This document shows positions 36,037-46,542 of a DNA stretch of 64,000 bases, piece by piece. This stretch comes from Prunus persica. Lineage: Eukaryota > Streptophyta > Magnoliopsida > Rosales > Rosaceae. The translations under genes were made by a program, and so were the position numbers. A model generated the notes under the pieces. That model was not told the DNA's origin. It was given only the letters and a program-made list of their open reading frames with translations, and did no database searches. Every line of letters begins with the position of its first letter. Position 1 is the first letter of the stretch. The DNA lies in the NCBI RefSeq assembly GCF_000346465.2, contig NC_034011.1, positions 310,001 to 374,000 of the forward strand, read 5' to 3'.

Positions 36037-39000
36037 GCAGTGCACAGAACAGAAGATATGGAAAGTCATTAAAGAAAACAAAGATCTTGATCTTCCTGCT
36101 CACGAGGTAAAACTGTGAATATATTCACTTACGCTATTCATGTATATGCATATTGTTTTGAATAAGCTATCTTTTATTCCATCCATTGTAGGTCATGGTG
36201 GTTACTGTACGTTGTAAAAAGATTGCCAATGAGAAGTATGCTGATATTTCAGGAAATGAGGTACCTGTTTTTCATATAGTGCTATGTTTTCCATCTTAAA
36301 TTTTTGTTGATGTTGTAACTTCGGTGGCCCTTGAACTCCTAAATTATCTCAGTTCAATCTTTGATACTTGTCTATCAGAGTAAGTATCTTCATCTGGTTT
36401 GTCAGCGTCAAAGCTATAGGATATGATTTGATCTAATGAGAGAGAAGTTCTGTAACTGACTCGTGAAGATCGTCTTAATTGAGTGGCATGCACTTTAGGT
36501 GAAGACATCTAAAATTCACTATGATGGTGTAAGGGTCTTGTATTTCCAACTTGCCTCTATGTTCTGGATTAGTGTATTTATGATGTGCAAGACTCTTAAG
36601 TCCGCCTAATTTCAAGTCAACTGGAAGATCTAAGTTTACTACTTGCTTTTTGGTATTCACGAATAATTTAGCATTGTTTTCTTTTCATTAGTGTTTTGGA
36701 AATGGTGGCTGATCAAGTGTCGTCCATGTTATTTCCTTCATTGTTTTTGGGTATGTATCCACATTGAGGCCTTGACAAAGGGAAGAATGCACAAATGGTA
36801 GTACTAGTAACAGAAAAGAGAAAAGGAAAGAAAACAGATACAAAGTGGTCACTAGGTTCCTGCTTTCCGTTCTGTAGTCTATACAACACATTCTTTTATG
36901 TCAGTTTATGTTTAGAATTTTGGTTACCTTCTTATCTTTTTCCAAATGTGCAAATAATATTGCCATCACTTCAATTATACTGAGCAACTTTAAGGTTTAA
37001 GGCGTCTGCTGTCTCTAAGTAGTAAGTACACCTTTTGACTTGTATCGCTGAATAATTCTTTGTATTTATTTGATTAATTTGCTTATTTTGGTATTTTAGG
37101 TATGATGCACAGGCTACATATTTTGATGAAGGTGTCAGAACTAGGAAGCGTGAGCAGCTTGAAGAAAAATTGCTGCAAGTAAGTAATCTCGATATTATTC
37201 CTGTGACAGCTATGTTCCTGCTCCCCTTCTGTCCTTCTGTCCTTGTGCCATAGATGGGTGATAGCAGTTGAACTGAGACTGTGGGTTGCTGCATTTTCAG
37301 CATCTTTTTGCCTATAGAGAGTGGAGGTCAAATTTTGTTTCTGGTTCCTCCTTGAATCTGCAATGCATGTCAAATTGATTGGGGGACATTCACCGTTTTG
37401 CAGGGAGGCTTTTTGAGGCCTTCCCAATGCGTCAAATATAAACTGATTTTGCGGAAAATTAACCTTTTTATTTATTTAATAAAATGAGTTTCCAATTTCA
37501 TCAATTTGATTCATATGTTTTTCTTCTGTTATTGATTCTTTTCACTGTATTGTTAGCTTGTCCAACCTGCGTTCCAAGCTTTGCTGGGACATATAAGATC
37601 TGGTTCTCTGGATAAGTTCAAGGGAGCATTTGATAAGACCTTGAACGGTGAGGAGGCATTTTCAGTGGCTGCTTGTAATTGCTCTGAGTCATTTATGGCT
37701 CTATTTGATGAAGGATGTGCAGGTATGTATGTTATATCTTTCCTTTAGCCTAAATTGAAAACTCAAGTATAAAATACAAAAAATGAATTACAGTATAAGT
37801 GAATCCTTTAAATATATGAACCAAAGAATACAATATAAGACAAATTACTTGACACTTCTTAAAACAAATCTCAAGGACAAATTGAGTGAAATTTTGATTC
37901 CTGCCTGAGTTAATGTGTGGTGAGACATATAAATAACAGGTCCTTGAATTGGCTTCACTGATTACAAGTTTTACTCGCATTTGAAAGTACAGTGTAAGAT
38001 TAACACAATATTTTTGCTGACGCTGTTATCACACAAGCAAACTGGGACACATCTAAAGTAAGGGATCAACTTAAACGCGATATAGAAGCCCATATTGCTT
38101 CAGTTTGTGCCGCCAAGCTATCTGAACTTACTGCACTTTATGAGGTAAATATACATTTTATTCATTGCCTCTTATGAAATGATTGGGGTGACTGGTACTT
38201 TTGAACTCGAGGAAGAATTTGAGTGGAAGAAGAAACTAAAAGGGAATAAGTGGGATGAAGTGGAAACTAAACTAGTTTGATATGCTAATTTTTAAGGAGT
38301 TCACAGGTTTGTAGGGGTAGATATATTTTGGAGAACTTTTTCTCACTGGTTTTCATTCCCTATATGTTTATTGTTGACTACTTTTGCAGGAAAAATTGGA
38401 GGATGCCTTATCAAGACCGGTTGGAAGCCCTTCTAGATGGAGTTAATGGTGAAACCTGGCCTTCAATAAGAAATCTTTTCCGGCGTGAGACAGAATCAGC
38501 TGTCTCTGGGATCTCTAGTGCATCTTCGGGTTTTGATATGGATGAACAATCCAAGGGCAAAACACTTACAAGTCTGGAGGCATATGCAATAGGTGTAGTG
38601 GTAGCTAAAACAAAGGAAGAGGCTGGAAGGGTTTTGACCTGTATGAAAGGCAGGTAGGAAGTAACTGCCCGTTCTGCAATATGGCACGATTTATATTATA
38701 TCATCTATTAGAACTTGAGTTTGAATTTTCCCTGAAGCTTTGCTAACTATATTGCTATTGCTTTCAGTCCGTTTGGAGGACTATGCTGCTGATAATATTG
38801 AGAATACTTTATCCCTTGCCTTGATGGCTTCCACAAATGCTGCTGCTGAAGATAGGAGTATCACAACAGCTGACCCACTGGCTTCAAGCACTTGGCAAGA
38901 GGTGCCTTTTCTTTTGTTTATTTCTTGCTTGTAAATTTTTAGTTTGCATTTTAGCAAGTATTGTTAGCATAGGTGTTTCAAACCTAGTAGCTTTTGTGAT

Positions 39001-39155
39001 TTTTTATTTATTTATTTTCTGTGCAGGTTTCCTCCTCAAAAACATTGATCAAACCTGTCGAGTGCAAATCCTTGTGGAGGCAATTCAAGCGATGGAGTGA
39101 ACACAGTGTTTCTATGGCTGTTACTGCACAAGTTGGCATAGATTCAAAATTTTAG
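36037..39155 (+). pseudogene. RHD3/SEY1-like (atlastin-type GTPase) pseudogene, 3' part
   Basis: RHD3 is an ER-membrane dynamin-like GTPase that fuses ER tubules. Remnant exons, in family order: 36037-36106 ([17 protein letters not shown]), 36192-36260 (VMVVTVRCKKIANEKY), 37100-37178 (YDAQATYFDEGVR), 37557-37722 (LVQPAFQALLGHIRSGSLDK), about 38022-38144 ([19 protein letters not shown]), 38390-38653 ([19 protein letters not shown]), 38768-38901 (ADNIENTLSLALM) and 39027-39155 (KTLIKPVECKSLWRQFK). The N-terminal GTPase domain is missing, the exon expected between 36260 and 37100 is absent, and so is the one between 38653 and 38768. One extra G near 38423 shifts the frame, the acceptor before 38022 looks lost, and the C-terminal membrane hairpin is gone. 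It cannot encode a working protein. Confidence 0.87.
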
Positions 39156-41064
39156 TATATCATGGTTGAGATGAATAGATTGTTGTTGCGCATGTATGAA
39201 TATCCTTATCAATCGCTCTTCAGTGGTTAACTTTTCTCAAAATTTTGATAGTTACATTGAGTCCATTCCACATGCTGTTCTACTTTTCAGGAAGCTTAAA
39301 AGGGTGGTAACTGTTGTTCACCACTTCATTGGGCAACTGATGCCTTGACTGCAGCCCTGGGATTGAAACTTTTAAGGTGCATACTTTCCCCATATTAAGG
39401 ATAGATAATGATGGTGTTCTACCATTAAATTTTATGCACTACCACTATTCTCACACATTCTTATACCTTCATGGCAGACGTAACCTGTGATATGTGCTCT
39501 GCAGCTGCAACCTTTAGGTTTGACAACGTGCAACGCCCTACCTAAAGGAGAAGCAGTTACTAACTTAGACCAACTAAAAAATTCTAGACCAAGCTTTGGT
39601 TCTAGACTGGGGCAACACTGAAGTGAAGAGAGGGGTGACTATCCTTTGCTCTCAACTTGGTTTGTCTGTAAAAACTACTATGTAGTGTGATTTGATTGGT
39701 TAAAACGAAGATGAATGTGCAGTCTTATCAATGAAAAACCAGCAAAATTTTGTTTATTTATAAATTATAATTGAAAAGACCAGTAAGATCAAATAGACTC
39801 TTGAAATGCAGCCAACATAATTTTCATGAAAGAAATTGTGTAACACACATGACAAGACACTGACTGACTAATACGCTTTTAATTCAGTAGCTTTTTATCT
39901 TTTCACTTTTTCCCCAGCATGCTTCGCCAACACAAAGTCCCCACACTGTACTAGATTCAATGAAATTCATCGGACAACCCCCAAAATAAAAGTATTTAAT
40001 TGTAGCATGTACCCTTGCAAATTTTATTTAATGGTGAAATTTCTTTATCGCAGAAGCAACCAATCAGGGCTTGACACATCAAAGATTAGGTCTTGTTTCA
40101 TAATTTGCTAAATTACGTCTGTGATTAGTCCATTTATTTTCTTATGCAGCAATAATTTTCACTAACAGCTAAGAAAAAAGATCTGGAGATAAGAAAAAAG
40201 GACATAAATGATTGATCAAATAAGCTTCTTATTCTCTCTTCCACTAACAGCTAAAGTAGAAGTTGCACTTGATTTTATTCCACAAATGTGTACCTCTCAA
40301 ATTACATCTCAATAAGCCCAAGCATGGCAAATGAATTTGTTTCTTTACGTGTACTATTGATATATATGTATTTATTTATATCTTGGTTTGTGGTGGGTAG
40401 ATGGGAGATGATCTAAGTGGGCTAGATTCTTTTCTCTTTTTGGGTAAGCTTTAGGCAGCCTGCCATGCCCATATTCATGCGACATTCCAGCATTTCTATG
40501 GCAGTATGTATGCGCTTCACATCTCTCTCTACTTTTGAAGCTGCTAGCAGAAGCACTACTTTTTCCCCTGCCATTAATGTACCTTCCAAATAAGTTCAAT
40601 TTTTCAAAACCATTCTAACACTGAGCTTGGAAAATGTTGGTCCAGATGTTATGTTTTTCCTTGTGCACACCATGATTTTGTGACTTCAAACTTTCCAAAA
40701 ATTCGCATTAAAAAAAGGACATGGAAAACTGAATGGATTTCAGATTAATGCTGTTGGACAATCACTAGATCTCGAAAACTTAAATTTCTAGACAATAATT
40801 CTCCCCTCTCTACACCTCACATGACGCACACCTTAACAAATAAGTGGATAACAAGAATTTCATAGAGGCTTCAAAACTAAAAATCTGATACCATAACTCC
40901 AAAAGTTAATATTCTTAGGAATTAAATCAATAAATGTATGACAAGCCAAAGCCATATTCATACTTTGGAATGGAAAATTGGGTAAACTAGAAATTGAGAG
41001 AATGACATGGGCCAAAAGCTGAAAAAGCTTAAGTTGCAATGCAGAAAAAGGTAGGGGACCCTAA
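39156..41064. other. Intergenic region, nothing recognised
   Basis: This AT-rich spacer follows the RHD3-like pseudogene. No exon of the missing RHD3 C-terminus is visible here. The ORF at 40372-40599 shows no family resemblance. Confidence 0.55.
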
Positions 41065-41110
41065 AAGCAACTCCACTCATTTGTCCTTAGTCATGGTAAG
41101 GGGGGAGATA

Positions 41111-41144
41111 GGGCAACCACTATTTACGTGAATAGTGGTTGCCC
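41111..41144. repeat. Perfect 14-bp inverted repeat near the left end of the Harbinger-like element
   Basis: GGGCAACCACTATT and its exact complement flank the 6-bp spacer TACGTG. The hairpin lies about 46 bp inside the left boundary. Confidence 0.92.
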
Positions 41145-41359
41145 TTGCAAATAGTATTTTGTGTTTCCACCCATTGCCATGGCTAAGGGCAATTACTATT
41201 CATTTTTTTGTTTTTTTCACAACTTTTTTAATGAAAATAATTAATTTGGATAATATTTTCAGATAAGATTTCCGGGTTCCTACGTGTCAAGACTATTCAT
41301 AATCGAATAAAATTTCCGAATAAGATTTTTGGAATCAAATTTCGGATGAATTTCAAAAT

Positions 41360-42403
41360 TCAAATTTCAGATAAATTTTTGGGTTCAAATTTCGAATGAA
41401 TTTCAATTCTTAGGCCGTTTTGCCTTGCAATTTCCTCCAAAAACTTTGAATTATTATTGCTTGAATTACCCACTTTCGTTGCCTTCGCGGCCTTTCGGCC
41501 AATGGGCCTCGGCTCCTTTTCGATGGGTGAGTCTTGACTCATAGGAGAATCGAGAGGTGAATCCGATGTCATTGAATCACGGAGTGGCGTCTCGTTTAAC
41601 ACAACGGCGGGACCTGTCGGAATAATTATGAAGCGTTTGCAATATTTCATCACCTCCCAACATTCATGATGGTTGAAACTTTTTTTGCCACCCCCGGTTG
41701 CACCGAACCACATTTGTGCTTGAATCATCTATTTAACAAAAAAATGGAAATGCAATAAATATTTAAAATATATTGGATATGCAAGTAACAAAAATAATAA
41801 TAATGGAAATGCAATTAACCTTACAAATAAATTAGAAGTGCAAGAAAATTAAGAAACAAGTGGAAATGCACGAAATATTAACAACATATTGAAAATGCAA
41901 GAAATATTAACAAAATATTGAAAATGCAAGAAATATGAACAAAATATTTAAATTGCAAGAAATATTAACAAAATATTGATAATGCAAGAAATATGAACAA
42001 AATATTTAAAATGCAAGAAATATTAACAAAATATTGAAAATGCAAGCAATATTAACAAAATATATATATTAGGAGATTAAACTTAATAAAACAAAAATTA
42101 TAAAATACTTACCTCGTTAGTACGATTTTCCCCGCTTCTATAGTTGTCCATCGCTTTTGCTAGGGCAGCTCTCCATTTTCCCAACTCTTTATTGAGAATT
42201 TTCCACCTACTGGATAATGCCATCTCCGTACGAGTAGACCCCGGAATTTTTTCACAAAATTCGGCATGAATTTTTTTCCACATATGGAAAATTTTCATCT
42301 CATTGCCAGACACGGGACAATGACAAATTTGGAGCCAAGCCTCACACAAAGAAACATCTTCCATGGTGCTCCAAGCCCCTCCGATTTTGATAGAAGAAGC
42401 CAT
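41360..42403 (-). CDS. Myb/SANT-like protein, Harbinger ORF1 type
   Basis: Two exons, 42403-42113 and 41728-41360, give about 219 residues. Exon 1 (GGAWSTMEDVSLCEAW, then RTEMALSSRWKILNKELGKW) looks like a Myb/SANT-like trihelix DNA-binding domain with conserved Trp residues. Exon 2 begins at an ATG after a TAG acceptor and reads MIQAQMWFG, HHECWEVMKYCKRF, PTGPAVVLNETPLRDS, then a Ser/Pro-rich stretch and FLEEIARQNGLRI before stopping. These motifs match plant proteins often named 'glutathione S-transferase T3-like' in databases although they carry no GST domain; they resemble the Myb-like accessory protein of PIF/Harbinger elements. The C-terminal end is shorter than usual for the family. 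Its intron holds a tandem repeat. Confidence 0.72.
41868..42066. repeat. 29-bp tandem array in the intron of the Myb-like gene
   Basis: About seven copies of a 29-bp AT-rich unit starting GCAAGAAATATTAACAAAAT are arrayed head to tail with small differences (for example ATGAACA for ATTAACA). Two of the start sites are 41897 and 41926. Confidence 0.88.
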
Positions 42404-42729
42404 AAAAATATGAAATCAAAATACTAGATGAAAAAGAGGAAAATGTTGAGTAAAGAGTGAATAATAGTAGAAGTATAATGAAATGTATGAGGATTGGTGT
42501 TGAAAGTGAAGGGTATTGATAGGTATTTATAGAAGAAAAAAAAATCTGAATTTTTTTTAATTTTTTAGAATTTTTAAAAAAAATTTACGATTTTTTTTTC
42601 ATATTTTTATTGCCCAAAAAAGCCTCAGCCGTAGGATTGGATTCGGAGATGCTGATCGGAGGGCTGAGGACGCGACATGTGGCAACTTCCCGTTGGAGCT
42701 GGCGTCGCACTGACGTCAGCGCGCGCTGG

Positions 42730-42782
42730 TTCAAATTTTTTTACCGTTGGCATTGCACGCGCCAACAGTAAAAAAATTTGAA
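42730..42782. repeat. 22-bp inverted repeat near the right end of the Harbinger-like element
   Basis: The arm TTCAAATTTTTTTACCGTTG+GC at 42730-42751 and its inverse at 42761-42782 match at 21 of 22 positions around a 9-bp loop. Confidence 0.9.
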
Positions 42783-42931
42783 ACGTGCTAGCTGACTTCA
42801 GCGACCGCGGACTGCAGCTCGGGCTGGCCCAAGTTGGTGGGTCCCACACACCCCGGGCTTGGGCTAGGCGGTGGAACGCAATTTTTTTTTTTCCCCTCGC
42901 CTCGGGCTCGGCCCGTCCTTTGGAATGGCTC

Positions 42932-44631
42932 TAATGGTTATGTTGGAGAAACTTTCTAAGATACATCTCAGTTTCAGAGTTGAGAAACTATTATTTGTAC
43001 TGAGAATTTTGCACAAAACAACAAGTAAGCCCCATCACTCAATGAAAAAGAATATATATATGTACACAATTATTCTCTCATCCGGATATTCGCACGTTAT
43101 TACTATGTGAATGTCATTGTAAACAGGGAGGAAAGTAGAGTGGGATAGTAAAAAAGACATGTCATCAGAAACTAAACTAGATGTAGATATGGATATTGAG
43201 GCTCTTGAGGGTTAGCTATAGTATATGTTTGATTAAAAAAGGCAAGTTTGGTGGGTGGCCATTGGACATTAGCCCGTGCACCGACCTACACTTTATCAGA
43301 ACACACGGAACATAAAGTCTACAAAACACTACACTCAACTGGATCTTCATTCTCATATACTTGAACAGTCTACCATACCATCCATGGTTATGATTATTAT
43401 TGTAGTCTAGGCAGCCACTGCGCGTGCTGCAAGAAAAGCTAAAGAGAATTGTCCCTCCCTCGCAACCTCCACTTGAGCTCCCAATTCCAATTAAAGTTAG
43501 TGCTGTGGACGACAATCCTCGTAACTTCACTCACTCTCACATATATTATTCTCTAAAATTATTAGCTTGATTTCTCATCGTGTCACTGCCAGGAATATTT
43601 TTTTATGCCTGTTTGTACCCTCCTTTTTCAGTTTTAACTCTATTGTTTATTTCATTCTTGTCTCTATATCTTCCAAGTTCCACACACAAACAATATTGGC
43701 ATAGAGAGAAAAAAATTCGAATCTTCTACTTTTTCTTTTAATTAATGGGTGGTATTGTAAATCTGTCATCATTTACCCAAATCCATCAATAATTTATTCT
43801 GACTAGCTATGTCACAAAAACTTTACACTTATTTTAGTGCTAATGGTTACTTCACTTGTGGGACTTTGTTGTTGCAGATAGGGAACAACTAAAAAATTCT
43901 AGCTTACTATGCATCAACTTGACAAACAAGCATCAGAGAATTAAGCTTTTAATTACTATAATCTTTTGAGACTGCATAGAGTTGAAGTTGATGGGTGGCT
44001 TTTGCTGGTTTAATGATATATTGATATTGAAATGAAACAGACTAAACTCATGTAAGCAGAAATCATGTGACTTGTAGAATGCTTGAGATGAGTGTACATG
44101 TATTTTGAAGCTGCAATCCAACTTGTACACTTTCTACACAAGACTTCTAAACTGCCCTGCTGGTCCCAAGTTCAAAATCAACTGCTATTTTGCCTAGATT
44201 GTTCAATATCACATGCGCATTTTCACATACTTTTCGGTGCACTGAATGAGAGGAAACAACTGGTCAACTTCGAAAGGCATTCATGGCTGCTTTTTTTTGT
44301 TTTTTCTTTGCATCCTTTGCAAGTTTACTTCTAGCGGAAAAGTTTCTTATATCTATTCTCCACAAATGCTCGCTGAGTGTTACAGATATGGATTGTGACG
44401 GATTAGAGTTCAATTTGATAATCTCTATTAATTAGAAGCAAAAATCATGTGGGACTTACTGAAGTACATAAAGATGTAGAGAAACATAACTTTATAATTT
44501 ATAAATATAGGGAGCACATAAAACACCCCTCCTCTATAATGACATCAGTAGATCTACTAGACTGACAGATTCATAATCCGTCTTTTAATTTTGTACGTTA
44601 CATGGATTGCTTTACAGATGAGCCCACTGAA
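42932..44631. other. Intergenic region, polygalacturonase 3' side
   Basis: The AT-rich spacer has no recognisable exon. ORFs at 43216-43530 and 44092-44334 lack family resemblance. Confidence 0.55.
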
Positions 44632-46542
44632 TCAGCAATGCTCAATGTCATTGTCCAGTAGGGATCGAGGAACACCCTCCAACAAGCAAGAGACTGGTGG
44701 AATTGTTAGTGTCTGCAGTTCTCCATAAGCATTCCAACAATACGGGTCCAATACTATGTCTCCTACAGCAGGAAGAAGCTCGACTTCTGAGAGTGTCAAG
44801 TTAGTGCATGGGAGAGCATCACTGCAAGCAAAATGCATCGGTGAACTCCGAACATCGTAGGTTCCCCTTATGTTTGAATAGAGTATGTCTGATACAAAGA
44901 CTGCTGAAGTTTGGTTGGTGCACCCCTTGTTAAGGCAGTAGAATTGGTTTATCATAATCGGGTTCCTAACATTATCCATGTGAATGTTACTGAATGTTAC
45001 TCCCGAAACTGATCCGGATCCACCCTGCCATGTCTTGATCCTAACTCCATTATCCGTCTCTTTGATTATTGAGTCGCGAACTGTAATGTTAGAGACGCAT
45101 GCTCGCGAGTTGTGATTGCCTAGACTCCCAATGCTGAGTAGATGAATAAGGAACACATTGATCAAATTTAATGAAAATTAAGTTTGTAATGAAAAGGAAA
45201 AGCTGTAATTTAGTGAAATTTATATTTATGGAAAACAAAAGTGTACCTGATTCCATGACCAGGTCCACAAGTGATGTTTCGTATGTCTACATCATAACAG
45301 CCTGACCCAATTGATACACAATCGTCACCTACAGAACAGAACAGAGACTATTAACAAATAAACAAACAGGTGGATTAATTATGAACTTTCATGAGTAAAT
45401 GGAGAAAGGTAGAAGATTTGAAGGTTTTTGGCTAACCATTTGAAATTACTGAGTTATAAATTTGGACATCATTTGTGTTCTCTATGTGAATCCCATCTGT
45501 ATTCGGACTTCGAGCAGGGGCGGATATAGAAATCGATTCTATATGGACATTCCTGCAGTTATCAAATCTGAAGTGGAATTGGGGGCTATTCTTGATTTTA
45601 AGTCCTTGAACTGTCAAGTTGGAGCTCATGAAGAACTTAATGGCCTGCATTAAAATTCGTTGTATAGAATTAAACCTCATTACTTAAAGTAGCTGATATA
45701 CACAACACAAGCAATGTTTGCAACTTACAACTGGGCTGTAACATGGTCCAGGCAATGTGGTTCCATTGATCCCCTGTGCCATTAGATTTCATATGGGATC
45801 AGCAGTTGCTTGAATCAAAGAAAATATGTATTCAGACAGAATGAAAAATTTTAAAATACCCTGTGGGGTTTGCAGGGAAGATTCCACCATTTCTCTCCTC
45901 TCCCATCAATTACACCACCCCCTTGCAACGACATCTCGTTGATTCTGTAAAAGACAAGCCATTGATGCCTGCTGGCGTTCTTTGGCCAAGACTCTGGTCC
46001 ATCAGGTGGCACTAGAGTTCCATCAACCTTCTCAGTACCAAATGTACCCAATATCCAAAAAGGAAAATACATATTTAGTCCCTCATCACCAAAGTGGCCT
46101 AAACTAAGAATAATCAAAGAGGCCTATAATTCAAGTACATTACCTGTAACACCAGGCCCCCAAGGCAGGGACCAGTGAATATTGTAGATTGAATCATGAA
46201 TGAGAAACCTCGGGGAACAAGGATCCTTGCTGCAGATTCACTTTGGCAAGCTGTGTCCCAAGCCATCTTAAATGCCTCAGTGTCATCTGTTTGGCCATCT
46301 CCAACAGCACCAAACGACCGCACATCGAAAACACCAGAGGAGCTATTATTAGGATTGGTAGCCTCTTCAGGAGGGCTAGCAGAATCAGGTGGAGGGGAAG
46401 GAGGTTGTGAAATGTGAGGGTGGGTGTGCTTGTGTTTATGGTTATGCCGTCTGGCTTGGGTGGACAGAAAGAAGCAAAAGAATGAAATGCACAACACTTG
46501 CATTAGTGACAATTTGCAGTTCTTCATTACAAAGTTCCTCAC
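44632..46542 (-). CDS. Polygalacturonase (GH28), secreted
   Basis: It hydrolyses homogalacturonan in the cell wall. Six exons (46542-46144, 46027-45860, 45773-45729, 45644-45437, 45328-45247, 45133-44632) give 467 residues. A signal peptide ([18 protein letters not shown]) is followed by a His/Lys-rich and then Pro/Ser-rich stretch ([26 protein letters not shown]) to about residue 65. Then comes the right-handed beta-helix domain ([20 protein letters not shown]). All four catalytic signatures are present: [25 protein letters not shown] and RIKTWQGG. The C-terminal Cys residues of GH28 are also seen (VSCLLEG, DIEHC). The layout resembles the Arabidopsis At1g48100 group. I cannot decide between endo- and exo-activity from sequence alone. 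Confidence 0.95.

Larger units (their letters stand above)
41065..42931. mobile_element. PIF/Harbinger-like element carrying only a Myb-like gene
   Basis: The element is bounded by TAA at 41062-41064 and 42932-42934, a 3-bp target duplication of the TWA type used by PIF/Harbinger. Imperfect inverted ends (AAGCAACTCCA on the left, complement GAGCCATTCCA on the right) match at 8 of 11 sites. Both subterminal zones contain strong hairpins (41111-41144 and 42730-42782). It contains the minus-strand Myb/SANT-like gene described separately, but no DDE transposase. Classification rests on the short duplication, the weak inverted ends and the gene content, so the exact borders are moderately uncertain. 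Confidence 0.6.

Noticed and set aside
34155..36103. Copia pol as an intact, active element
   Set aside because: Two in-frame stops, one frameshift, missing gag/protease/integrase and a missing LTR; it cannot be active.
39156..39420. Remaining RHD3 C-terminal exons downstream of the pseudogene
   Set aside because: Searching by eye for the membrane-hairpin residues in all forward frames showed nothing convincing.
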